Assembly: GCA_947396885.1 (NCBI GenBank)
Contig: OX377206.1
Span: 18,471,114-18,535,113 of the forward strand
Length of the DNA: 64,000 nt
Origin: Heligmosomoides polygyrus polygyrus
Taxonomy: Eukaryota > Nematoda > Chromadorea > Rhabditida > Heligmosomidae
Direction: 5' to 3'
The notes under the pieces were generated by a model that ran no database searches, had not been told where the DNA came from, and worked only from the letters and a program-made list of their open reading frames with translations. Made by a program: the position numbers and the translations under genes. This document shows, in pieces, positions 55,611 to 64,000 of the stretch (its first letter is position 1; every line of letters begins with the position of its first letter).

Positions 55611-55630
55611 GGGGGGGGGGGGGGGGGGGG
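55611..55630. repeat. G20 tract
   Basis: A pure run of 20 G after ctatcctagtc, the longest homopolymer in the window. Confidence 0.95.
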
Positions 55631-55853
55631 ACGGGGCAATGCTAGAAAAGCGAAACAAATGTGCATAGAGAGGGTGGCCTCTCTCAACCACAAAATTGCA
55701 AAGAAGCCTCCTCTCGCAGGCCAGTTCAGGACGTTCTCTTTGTAAAACAGTCTGATTCAAGTTTTGCCCCCGTTGTCAAAGAGCCAGAGTAGAGTGCTCC
55801 CTCCCCCAACTAGGACAGCTCTCTGTGGCCTATTATCAAGAAACAATGGCAGA

Positions 55854-55987
55854 TTAGTTCCTCGCCGAGCGGCTACGGCCGGCGGCGACCACGTCAGAGT
55901 CGGCTTCGATGAGACGGCGGCGACGGACCTCGAGCAGTCGTCGCGCCATTGACTTTTGCAAGGGCGCCGCCGTCGGAGCAAAAACCG
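55854..55987 (-). CDS. Candidate terminal exon, strand uncertain
   Basis: On the minus strand an acceptor gtgccag is followed by two bases and 43 codons: PTAAPLQKSMARRLLEVRRR, RLIEADSDVVAAGRSRSARN, then TAA at 55854-55856. The plus strand of the same DNA is also open to a TGA at 55953 (PRRAATAGGDHVRVGFDETA). I slightly prefer the minus reading for its helix-like Leu/Arg pattern, but cannot decide. If real, it is the 3' end of a minus-strand gene lying between PI4K2 and rootletin. Confidence 0.25.
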
Positions 55988-56572
55988 CTGGCACTGAATA
56001 ATGGTAATGCCTCAGAGGGCACACGAACTAAAGACCGCTTGACGATGCCTGAGGCAAAACCTTTCTCGAGCATCGCGTATACGGAGGACTCCCTGTTTAA
56101 CCCCTGCTAGCCAAATTCACCTTGTTCAGAAAGTCTGCTTCCACAGCAGACCTTTTCTCAGACAGCAGCCGCTGAGCGCCGACCACACACGGTGAATGCG
56201 CCAGTGGGCAGCTATTCAGAACGCAAGGTTGCCGCTGTTTTCTTCTTGACTATTGTGGGCATTCACTGAATCACGCCCTGCTGAGCGCTAGCTCCGCCTG
56301 ACGGCATCCATGCGAATATCCAGCAACCCGCCGCTGCTGCTAGTCCGGCCCCCGACACAACAACAGCCCGCTAACTATTGCTGCTGCACTATCAGAACAC
56401 TGTGTAGGTCTCCTCAGCGTTCATCATCCTGGCAGCCATCACCTTCATCGTCGCGCGACCAACTCGACGACTAAACTAGGACCGAGATAAGCGGGCGCAT
56501 AGTGACGGCGTTTCTTCTTACAGCATGCTGATGTGCTCGTTGGATGATCTTCAGTTGCGGCATTAGCGGCAG

Positions 56573-56847
56573 TTCACCAGGACGAAAGCTAATTGTCTCT
56601 GATAGTCTACCGGAAGGCGCCAACTCGAGTCGCAGTCTTTCGTCGCAGACGTACCGATCCTCATCGGCCGCCTCGACCAGCTCACCGTCACCAAGTCGCT
56701 CCGACTCGCCGGCCGTACGTGTCGAGGATATCACCACAGGAAAGTGGACTCGCATCTCTAGTCGAGTATCCGTTCGTCCCCTTACACCGTCCGAAACCGA
56801 GCACGTCTTCGAGCGGCAACGAAGGCGAAAGCGAGACACACGAAAAG
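56573..56847 (+). CDS. Ser-rich exon upstream of rootletin
   Basis: Acceptor gcattagcggcag, donor cgaaaag|gtgatg. It encodes SPGRKLIVSDSLPEGANSSR, SSSAASTSSPSPSRSDSPAV, RVEDITTGKWTRISSRVSVR, and PSETEHVFERQRRRKRDTRK. An ATG 29 bases upstream of the exon start (56544, MIFSCGISGSSPGRK) would also be in frame, so this may be a first coding exon. It ends in phase 1, as needed by 57140-57281. The region looks disordered (Ser/Pro) with a basic end. The opposite strand is also open over most of it (56471-56935), which lowers confidence. Confidence 0.45.
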
Positions 56848-57139
56848 GTGATGTGATACCTGCATGGGAGTGTGTTGTGAAGTCTGCGAACGAGCAAAAA
56901 ACACCGAAAACGCACATTTCAATTTTATTCCGCATGCTGTCCGCCCACCTTTACATTCCGTTTTATTTTCATTTATATATTGCCTAGCCTAGCATGCTCC
57001 AACAAATTCGAAACGCGTACGTAGTAGTGTACTTGTTAGACAACATTTCGGCGATCCTTATTCGTTAAAGGCTGTCGTGTGCACGGTGACATTCACCACT
57101 CGTGCGTCGGCCATTCATTAAATTCACCGCTATTTGCAG

Positions 57140-57281
57140 GACGATCGAGGATGGAAGACCACGACGAGACAAGAAGCAGCATTGAAGCCGGGGGAACAAT
57201 ACACATTCCCTCGACCGATAACTCTAAAGAATTAATTCCCGAAAGTCCGGGCTCACGTTCGAATTACGGCGAATTCTACTG
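57140..57281 (+). CDS. Exon downstream of the Ser-rich exon
   Basis: Excellent splice sites: acceptor gctatttgcag and donor ctactg|gtgagt. Two bases complete a Gly codon with the previous exon, then RSRMEDHDETRSSIEAGGTI, HIPSTDNSKELIPESPGSRS, NYGEFY, ending in phase 2. If trans-spliced at 57139, the ATG at 57151 would be a start codon. Acidic and disordered, no known domain. Confidence 0.5.
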
Positions 57282-58785
57282 GTGAGTTACGTCCGCATGC
57301 ATACACCCTGCCTCACCGCCTCAGTGCTTCTTAAAAGCCCTTCTCTCATCGACACCGAGAACTGTATCAACTGGTGCGTCCGTCTTCCTCTAATAATACA
57401 TCTTGATACTCAGTTATGCTGCAGCAATCAGCCCTTCGTTCATCCTCCACTTTTGCGTGACCCTGAGCAACCCCTAGCGTTGTTCATAGTCTGAGACGTG
57501 GTCGACAGGTCGCCGTGTCAAAGAATGCGTATCGATTTTTGTCAGACGATCGCTCGGCATCGATCGATTAGTATACTTTGCATAAGCGACTTCGCTCCCG
57601 TCGCTCTCGTCGAGGGCTGTAAACAGGCCTATACCTCAGCAGGTTCCCCTGCACCGCTTCAGATGACGATCCTCGAGAGATTGCACACATGGCCGTTGTC
57701 ATTCGTAGAGACCTCCCTGAGAACTACGCTTTAGGAAGCTTTTCCTCATTTCATTTTTATTGTTGCGAAGAAAAACAGCTGTACTAACGATTGGCAACCT
57801 TATTTTCATACTCCACCACGTAGTGCGTATTCCCTATAATAACTGAGAGAACCCAGCCATCCTTCAGGCAATCCTGAACCCTACTGGAATCGCGCTATAC
57901 ACACATGAAATCATCCCAGTATGAGTCAACTAGGCAACAAAGCATTGTGAGTATGCCCAAGAGTGCTCAGCTCAACGTTATGACGTCTTCTAGCGCCTAA
58001 TTAGTTGCACCAATTTTATTCTAACTAGAGGCTATCTGAGCGAAAAAGTTATTATCACGGAGAGTCGTGAATTTTGAGGGAAGACGACCAAGGGCTTGCT
58101 TTAATCAAGTGCGACTGCACTTTCGACAACAAGGTTTCCATGTGTGGAATTGGCACGCTGTCTTTTACAGCTTCATGAGCTTCCTGTGCTTTGCTAACAA
58201 ATATTCACGACATACCGTAAGTGAGTCACCAACGGCAGGATGATGCCAACAAGGCTCCGAAACATTCCAGCAAAAGAATCAAATATTCCAGAAGCACATG
58301 TTCTTTGCTCCCCCTTTCCCTGTGCTAGACTCACTTCTACTCTGGGCCTTCTGATCAATAGGAGTCAATATGTAGAGCTAGTTCAAGATTAAACCCACCC
58401 TCAGGAGGATGGAGGAAGGCCTGGTTGCTCCACAGCAGACGCTTTTTTCGCAATCCATTTATACATTTTTACGTGTTATTCCTATCTTTGTGCTACGTTT
58501 TCTTGTTTGATTCCTGTCGGATGAATGCGCCTCGCCTCAGATGCATGACGCCGCCGCTTACCAGTTCTTTCGCTTCTGGGTCGGTCCGTCCGCTGCAGAA
58601 GGCATAAATCGATGCTGCTGCTGCCGTGTACGGCGACGTTCTCTCGCCTGGAGGAGAATGGCTGGGATGGGGGGTAGTGGTGGGGGACGTGAGGGAGCGG
58701 AAGGACGACAGACGTGCTCTCTCGAAAAACACACCCTGGAGACCTAATACAATTTTGCTGTTGACGTCGGCGGCGACGAAAACAG
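57282..58785. other. Probable intron, no feature recognised
   Basis: About 1.5 kb between two phase-compatible exons. A SINE-like aggcctggttgct trace near 58410 is too short to call. ORFs on both strands at 58425-58942 overlap one another. Confidence 0.35.
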
Positions 58786-58886
58786 TGTCGAACTCGACGA
58801 CGCATCTGTTTATGCGTTCGATCCCTCGATCGAACAAAAAAGCAACCGCACCCCCGACCCCGGCCTCCAGACAGCAACAAAACATC
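58786..58886 (+). CDS. Candidate exon, acidic
   Basis: Acceptor gacgaaaacag, donor aacatc|gtaaga. One base completes Cys with the 57140-57281 exon, then VELDDASVYAFDPSIEQKSN and RTPDPGLQTATKH, ending in phase 1. The next exon that I can see (59043-59113) starts in phase 0, so the join is not resolved; an exon may be missing or the reading wrong. Confidence 0.35.
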
Positions 58887-59042
58887 GTAAGAAATGCGCT
58901 TCGTCGCGTTCTGACTTTGGAACAATACGCCATTCCCGCCAAACCAGTCGGTACTTACTCGGGGGGCTAAGTCGTTCGTCGCTTATCGTTGCCCGAGAGA
59001 TTCGATCCCCAGAAGGGCTGCTGCTGATGATGGTGTGGCTAG

Positions 59043-59113
59043 TGGCATGCATGCATTGAAACACCACGACGGCGCTCATTCGACTCCGACTCCGTCGAGG
59101 AGTCCGAGCTCGA
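59043..59113 (+). CDS. che-10: Rootletin exon 1 as found (start uncertain)
   Basis: Donor gagctcga|gtgagc is strong and its phase fits the next exon (GA+G = Glu). The acceptor ggctag is weak, chosen because a stop (TAG) lies directly before. It encodes ETPRRRSFDSDSVEESEL. An alternative frame (HDGAHSTPTPSRSPSSSERH) is also open, with a weaker donor at the same phase. Confidence 0.45.
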
Positions 59114-62100
59114 GTGAGCGCCATCATCCGTCGTCAAGAACATACGAATATGCACACTTTTTGAAGGGATGAGTTCTCCAGGGACACCTCGGGCGAGAAC
59201 AATTACCACAACACGTCGTCGTTCGAAGACGACATACTCGATTTCGAGCGTGGTGCTGCTGTGACTCGTCTCGATCGCACCCAGGATGACCTCAACAAGT
59301 TCCGTCAACGCATCGACAACAATGTCGAGCAGCAGAAAGAGTACAGTGAGATGATGGCCGCTCTTCAGAACAAGGTACGGTCCAAAATATTGAAAAATTT
59401 GGGGATAGCGCAGAAGTATGCTCTATAGACTAGACTGTTTCGATCCAGCCTAATCATTCCGACGAGAGCTGGGATAGCAGAGGGACCGGTTCAAGGTCGA
59501 AAGCTTCGAAAAATCATACTAAATATTATAGTGTTTCCTCTAGCAGTATGTCTAGTGAAGGACACAGCTGCCATTTAAGCCTTAGGCGTCTGTAAAATTA
59601 CAATTCTTTGTAACGTTTAACAAGCATATAACCCAAGGAGGGTCAACCGCCAAGGAAGCACAGCACATCCAGCGCACTTCTCCTCGTACCCGTACCTTCC
59701 TATGAAGAGAATTTCCTTTAAAAAAACATTGGTACTTCTCAGGATGATGGCAGGCGCCGCCGGGGTATGGAAATTAAACATGCTCCTCTGCGGCGACTAA
59801 TTCCAGAATTCCTTTCCTTGTCTTGTTGCGTGTTCTTCTTCGCTTTGTCGAAGAATTGCCGGAATCACCTTTCGTGATTGGTTGACCAGTATGACCACAC
59901 TCCAGGCGCTGGCAAGCATCCCGGAATGTACCAAAATATCGAGCAGACAAGAGGCTGGCATTTCACGCAAGTTTCTTTGCATCTCGATCATTAAACCTTG
60001 CCAAACGTGAGGTTTAGACCAGAAAGCTATAGAAAATTCGTTCAGTCCGTCGTAGCTTTATGTGACTCATCATCAACTTTCGAGAACGCTGCTGTGCTGT
60101 AAAATCCCCATTTTACAAACTCCTTGTGTTCACTTGGATTGTGGACTCATGAGGCTCCCCCAACTGGGTGGGACCCTGGAGATCCAGGGGCGACAGGCCT
60201 TGACGTGGGACTGCACCGCTATAGGAAGATGATTATCCACATTCCACGTGAAGACTTTCCTTATGAGATCAGGGGTAAATCTACCTGTATCGATTGAAAA
60301 GTGCGAATGATCGATACCAGTTCTTTTCTCATGCCACGCCGAATGGTGACTGAGGCATAAAAACCTAGCAAGGCCCCAACTAGCAATGTTCAAATGTCTT
60401 CATTCGAAGCGTCTTTACTTAAAAACCGAAATATAAATATATTAGTTAAGCTCTCGTGTTGATGCAACTCATTCTAGGTACACGAGTACAGAAAACATAT
60501 CGCTGAACTCGAAGGGAAGATGGTGAGCGCTCGAAGACGTCAGACAGACGACGGCGGTTTTACCATTCTGGACTCCAACATGTTCCAGGATACCAGCAAC
60601 AGTTTGTGAGTCATAGTTTTGCAGTGAATACGCTGCTGGCCACATCAAACATTCGCATATCTTTGAATAGAATTAAAACGGTTCCAATCGAGCGATCGCT
60701 TTGCAAGCCTTTTTCCAAAGCACGTGAGCTTACTTCCGCCAAGGCACCAGGCGTTTGCTGCCTTTAAATTTTGACAAATTACCGCACGTAGCTGTAGTTC
60801 ACATAGTAGTAGAAAATAATGTCGCTTTGTAGCGTGCGTCTGATTTTCAAAGGACATTTCCTCCTTACGCCTCGATTTGAAGCATTGTTTTGCTGTAGGA
60901 AAATCACCTGGAGTCTGGCGGTGAAGGACTCGCTGAATGAAATAGGAATTAGCAGGAATTACTTCTTTACGAGCTTTTCGAATGTAATCTAAGCGTTACG
61001 AAATGGTAGTGCTCACTTGTTCGCTCAGTTATCACCCTTCTAAGGAATAGACAAACGACATAGTAGACTGACTTGAATTAGCGCCATCAGCGATCACGTC
61101 AATCCAGTCCGTGTGCCAATCTAGCGCACTGGATCTCTCTCTCGTTTGAAGAACACAAAAAGCGTGAAATCTGTCGTTTGAGGTTTCGACGACAATTATG
61201 TTTGTCCAAAGCGTCGGTGAAAATCTTCACGTTCTTACTCGCCGAAAATTTGAAAATTTGGCTGGATACTCTTTTACATCGTGCACATCAACACTTGTGG
61301 TTAGCCGTATAAGCGGAACTATCGACTGCCTGAGCCATATAATCGATATCGCATGTTTTCATACAGTATGTGCGTAAGTGGACTTGCGCGCTTTTGTTGT
61401 CGCAGTGGTATTAGCAATATCGATTCACTGAGCTGCCTAATCGATATCAATGGCTCTGGGATCTGAACCGCGCGGAGGTCTGAATATATAATCTGCGTGT
61501 AGTGACGGTCTCCAACAAAACTATTTTTTTAAATATCTAGGCCATAATTCTCTAGGCCGTAGGTGACTACGCATTGTAAATACATTCTCAATACTCTACC
61601 GTATCTACCATCTTTTCCACGTAATGTTCAACTTTTAGCCGCGACATCGAGATGTGGAGCCCTGCTCGCACACGCGGCACCGGAGCCACCACCAACGTCG
61701 TCGTGGCCGGTGATCCGAACGCCAACTACGAGATGATCGCCAGACTGGACGAAGAACGCAGACGGTTAGAGAGCGGGGCCCGTTGCTGTCCCTGATGGGG
61801 GGGGGGGGTAGAAGAAGAAGCAATTATGTGTTTGGCGGCGACGACGAGATAATTTCGAGGCGAGCAATGCTTTCGTTTCAGCGCTGATGAGTATCGTATG
61901 CAGTGGGAAAACGAGAGAACCGCTAAGGAGCGTCTGGAGGACGAGAACGAGAGACTCCGCCGCGAATTCGATCGCTATGACCGCGAATATCGCGACAAGG
62001 AACGAACGTTCGTGAACAGGGAACGAGTACGTTTTGTGACGTTTGTGACGACGTCAAATTCGCCTCATCGAACACATATTACCCATATACAACGTATTTT

Positions 62101-64000
62101 CTACAGAACCTCGCCCAGTACCTCAGCGATGAGCAGAAGAAGATGATGGACATGTGGACGGAGCTGCAGCGAGTGCGCAAGCAGTTCTCTGAGCTCAAGG
62201 ACCAGACCGAGCGCGACCTGGATGCACAGCGCAACGAGTACACGCGACTACTCAGAAGCGTGTCCAACATCACTCGCAATGTCACCATCGGAGGCGGAGG
62301 AGTCGGAGCAGGAGACGTAGGCTTTGATGATTCCACTTTTGATTCTTGTAATGCATTTGACCGAAAACGAAACCTCGACATTCCAGCAAGGCGGAATCAG
62401 CGGTCCTTCCCTGGCGAACCTTCTCACCGACCTGATCAGTGGTGGCGGTCACACAACCACCTATGACAGCACCATTATTGAGGCCGTGAAGCGCTACCGC
62501 GACAGAGCTGGAGGAGATGCGAGCGCGGATCGTTCACTTCTCGAAGAACTGAAGACGATTCGTGGCACCGGTGCAAGTGAAGGCGATGCCGAGCTGCAGA
62601 AGGAACTCATGCTGAAGTGGGTATCTTCCGCATGAATTTGTGTGACATACTTCTCGAAGCTCTTCATGAAGTGATCCTGTTTAGATATGAGGAATCCATC
62701 GAGCGCAACATCGAGCTCGAATCAAAGGGTGATGAAAGCCAAAGAAAGATTGCCGATCTGGAAGCTGAGCTGCGTCGCACCAAGGAGAAGCTCAACGACC
62801 ACACCAACGCGCTGCGCAAGATGCACGAGATCAGTCAGGACGCCGAGCGTCTCACGGATCACAAGCGAACTCGCTCACTGTCACCAGGTGAGCCGACTTG
62901 TATAATCTACCTTGAGGTTTCCGAAATTTGGGGGAAATCCGCCTATCGGAATGATAAGAAGGCTGCCTTTCAAAATGTGATGAAACCTAAGGTGCTTTTA
63001 ATATCGGACCGGGAGGCGAGAGTCTCAGCATGACAGATACTTTAGTTCTCGAAACTCAAAAGAGAGTCGCTTATTTTTTTGATACTCGGGCGAATCTAGA
63101 GCATTTGTCTACTTTTGTACATTTATTCTCCCAAAGAAGCCAAAAAATCGCCATCCTCTCTGGTTCATTTTTTAACGAAATCAACGAGTTTTTCTTGTCT
63201 CGCTTCTGATTCAGGAAACGTTTCTGGAAATTCGCCTTAGTCAAGATTTATACCTTAATGCCACTGGGCGACGCAGCATCATGAAAGCTTTCAACATCGA
63301 TTAGAATGCGCGCGGAATCGATATTGATAGCTTCCACAACGCCGCGACCCACGACGACTGAAGTATAGATGCCGCCTTATTAGAGAAATAGAATCATTCG
63401 CGTTGCTCTCCTTTAGCACAAGTGCAGGACTTTGCATAGTGAGTGGATTTTTCCAACTTAGCTACTAGAGCAAAAGGTCTGGGACTTTTTTACAAATAAA
63501 ATTCTTCGGCACGATTGTTGAGGTGAGAACTTGGAAAATTCATTCTCCCCTGTGTTCTGCAGTACTTTTCCCATTTTTCTTCTCCCACTGTCATCGCTTC
63601 ACACAGCAAGCTCAAGCCCTACAAAACTTGCTAACATATCGACTTCGCTGCCCATCAAATGACGACATTCCGAAGACCCGAAACTCAATTTTCCGCTGAA
63701 AGCACAGTTAAGCCGTCTTAGCGAACTGATCTATGTTCGAGCCGAGGTCGTGTTTTCTTCTCGGAGACCGAGTGGGAGAAGGACATTCTCAGAGTGCCTG
63801 GCCTTGCAAAACATGCCTTCATCACATCGATTGGCAAAAGAGGGAGTGAGAACGAGGACGGGATGTTGAACGACGAGCAGCAACGACGTTCTCATCCGCA
63901 TTCTTTAAGGCAAATCGCCGTTGCCACCATCTGAGGCTCTTCGGTCGGTGCGAAACGCGTTGCGCAACAAGGACAATGAGATCCAGCAGCTCGAGAGGAA
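59043..64000 (+). CDS. che-10: Rootletin (CHE-10/CROCC family), N-terminal part, runs off the window
   Basis: Rootletin is the long coiled-coil protein that forms the ciliary rootlet; C. elegans che-10 mutants have defective sensory cilia (established). Exons: 59043-59113 (start uncertain), 59182-59374, 60478-60605, 61639-61764, 61882-62026, 62107-62316, 62387-62616, 62685-62887, 63910-64000+. From 59182 on every phase agrees. Seen: an acidic start (RRRSFDSDSVEESELE), LDRTQDDLNKFRQRIDNNVE, VHEYRKHIAELEGKM, DEYRMQWENERTAKERLEDE, then NLAQYLSDEQKKMMDMWTEL and QRVRKQFSELKDQTERDLDA, the block typical of the rootletin domain, a Gly-rich break, LMLKYEESIERNIELESKGD, and SLSPGKSPLPPSEALRSVRN. Heptad-like Leu/Glu/Lys patterns run through most exons. 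Identification is by pattern memory. The 5' end and most of the coiled coil are outside what I can assign. Confidence 0.85.
59182..59374 (+). CDS. che-10: Rootletin exon 2
   Basis: After a 68-base intron. It encodes DTSGENNYHNTSSFEDDILD, FERGAAVTRLDRTQDDLNKF, RQRIDNNVEQQKEYSEMMAA and LQNK, ending phase 0 at aacaag|gtacgg. The coiled coil begins within it. Confidence 0.8.
60478..60605 (+). CDS. che-10: Rootletin exon 3
   Basis: Acceptor actcattctag, donor agttt|gtgagt. It continues the heptads as VHEYRKHIAELEGKMVSARR, then a polar loop GGFTILDSNMFQDTSNS. Confidence 0.85.
61639..61764 (+). CDS. che-10: Rootletin exon 4
   Basis: Acceptor ttcaacttttag, donor cagacg|gttaga. It encodes RDIEMWSPARTRGTGATTNV, VVAGDPNANYEMIARLDEER. 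A G12 tract (61797-61808) begins 33 bases into the following intron. Confidence 0.85.
61797..61808. repeat. G12 tract in a rootletin intron
   Basis: A pure run of 12 G in the 117-base intron between exons 4 and 5, a large part of so short an intron. Confidence 0.9.
61882..62026 (+). CDS. che-10: Rootletin exon 5
   Basis: Acceptor tttcgtttcag, donor gaacga|gtacgt. Dense coiled coil: ADEYRMQWENERTAKERLED, ENERLRREFDRYDREYRDKE. Confidence 0.92.
62107..62316 (+). CDS. che-10: Rootletin exon 6
   Basis: 70 codons, phase 0 at both ends. Acceptor ttttctacag, donor ggagac|gtaggc. It encodes NLAQYLSDEQKKMMDMWTEL and QRVRKQFSELKDQTERDLDA, the most characteristic rootletin block here, then a Gly-rich segment GGGGVGAGD. 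Confidence 0.93.
62387..62616 (+). CDS. che-10: Rootletin exon 7
   Basis: After a 70-base intron (acceptor gacattccag). It encodes QGGISGPSLANLLTDLISGG, STIIEAVKRYRDRAGGDASA and DAELQKELML. The donor ctgaa|gtgggt is preferred over the downstream tgg|gtatct because only it gives KYEESI in frame. Confidence 0.88.
62685..62887 (+). CDS. che-10: Rootletin exon 8
   Basis: After a 68-base intron (acceptor atcctgtttag). It encodes YEESIERNIELESKGDESQR, KIADLEAELRRTKEKLNDHT and ISQDAERLTDHKRTRSLSP, donor ccag|gtgagc, phase 1. Confidence 0.92.
63910..64000 (+). CDS. che-10: Rootletin exon 9, cut by the window edge
   Basis: Acceptor cattctttaag after a 1-kb intron; two bases complete Gly, then KSPLPPSEALRSVRNALRNK and DNEIQQLER, still open at the edge. 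Confidence 0.85.

Noticed and set aside
56471..56935. 154-codon minus-strand ORF
   Set aside because: Overlaps the plus-strand Ser-rich exon, which has matching splice sites and phase with its neighbour; the minus frame has none. Not fully excluded.
58482..58942. 147- and 149-codon minus-strand ORFs
   Set aside because: Two overlapping frames without motifs, opposite to the rootletin-strand candidate exon.
62317..62386. Reading the rootletin ORF straight through without an intron
   Set aside because: The frame changes between NVTIGGGGVGAGD and QGGISGPSLANLL; a 70-base GT-AG intron restores phase and matches the neighbouring intron sizes.

Overview
The window looks like nuclear DNA of a clade V (strongylid, probably hookworm-like) nematode. 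The evidence is spliced genes with short GT-AG introns of about 68-80 bases alongside multi-kilobase introns, nematode-type acceptors such as tttcag, two proteins recognisable by motif, and a dense load of Tc1/mariner/maT, MITE, SINE and non-LTR debris. The species is inferred from character only. Most long ORFs here are chance or repeat-derived.

Two genes are well supported. (1) Minus strand, about 15.1-47.5 kb: the C-terminal two thirds of a type II phosphatidylinositol 4-kinase (PI4K2), traced through eight exons whose splice phases all agree. It includes the catalytic loop RNTDRGNDNW, the metal-binding AAIDNG motif and a C-terminal end FFRWW. Its introns reach 9.5, 5.1 and 12.9 kb and hold most of the transposons of the window. 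The exons for the ATP-binding lysine and the cysteine-rich palmitoylation motif were not found. (2) Plus strand, about 59.0 kb to the right edge: the N-terminal part of a rootletin (CHE-10/CROCC-type) coiled-coil protein in at least eight phase-consistent exons, running off the window. Upstream of it, 56.57-58.89 kb, a chain of Ser-rich exons has compatible phases and may be its N terminus or a separate gene.

Region by region: 0-15 kb is mostly repeats (a degenerate tandem array, two 1-kb fold-back elements, a maT relic, a mariner relic, nested SINEs) plus one plausible small single-membrane-span gene at 5.8-6.0 kb. 15-45 kb is PI4K2 intron territory, with a decayed non-LTR retrotransposon, three 134-135 bp PIF/Harbinger-like MITEs, more mariner and maT relics, and many copies of a tRNA-headed SINE. 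45-56 kb holds PI4K2 exons, GC-rich islands and candidate exons of unknown genes. 56-64 kb holds the Ser-rich exons and rootletin.

The two recognised genes are functionally separate: PI4K2 makes PI4P on endosome/Golgi membranes, rootletin builds the ciliary rootlet of sensory neurons. The most unusual material is in the repeats: a palindromic element built of a triplicated module, a SINE whose tRNA head is inverted relative to its tail, a maT relic with two 3' ends, and long G-tracts.
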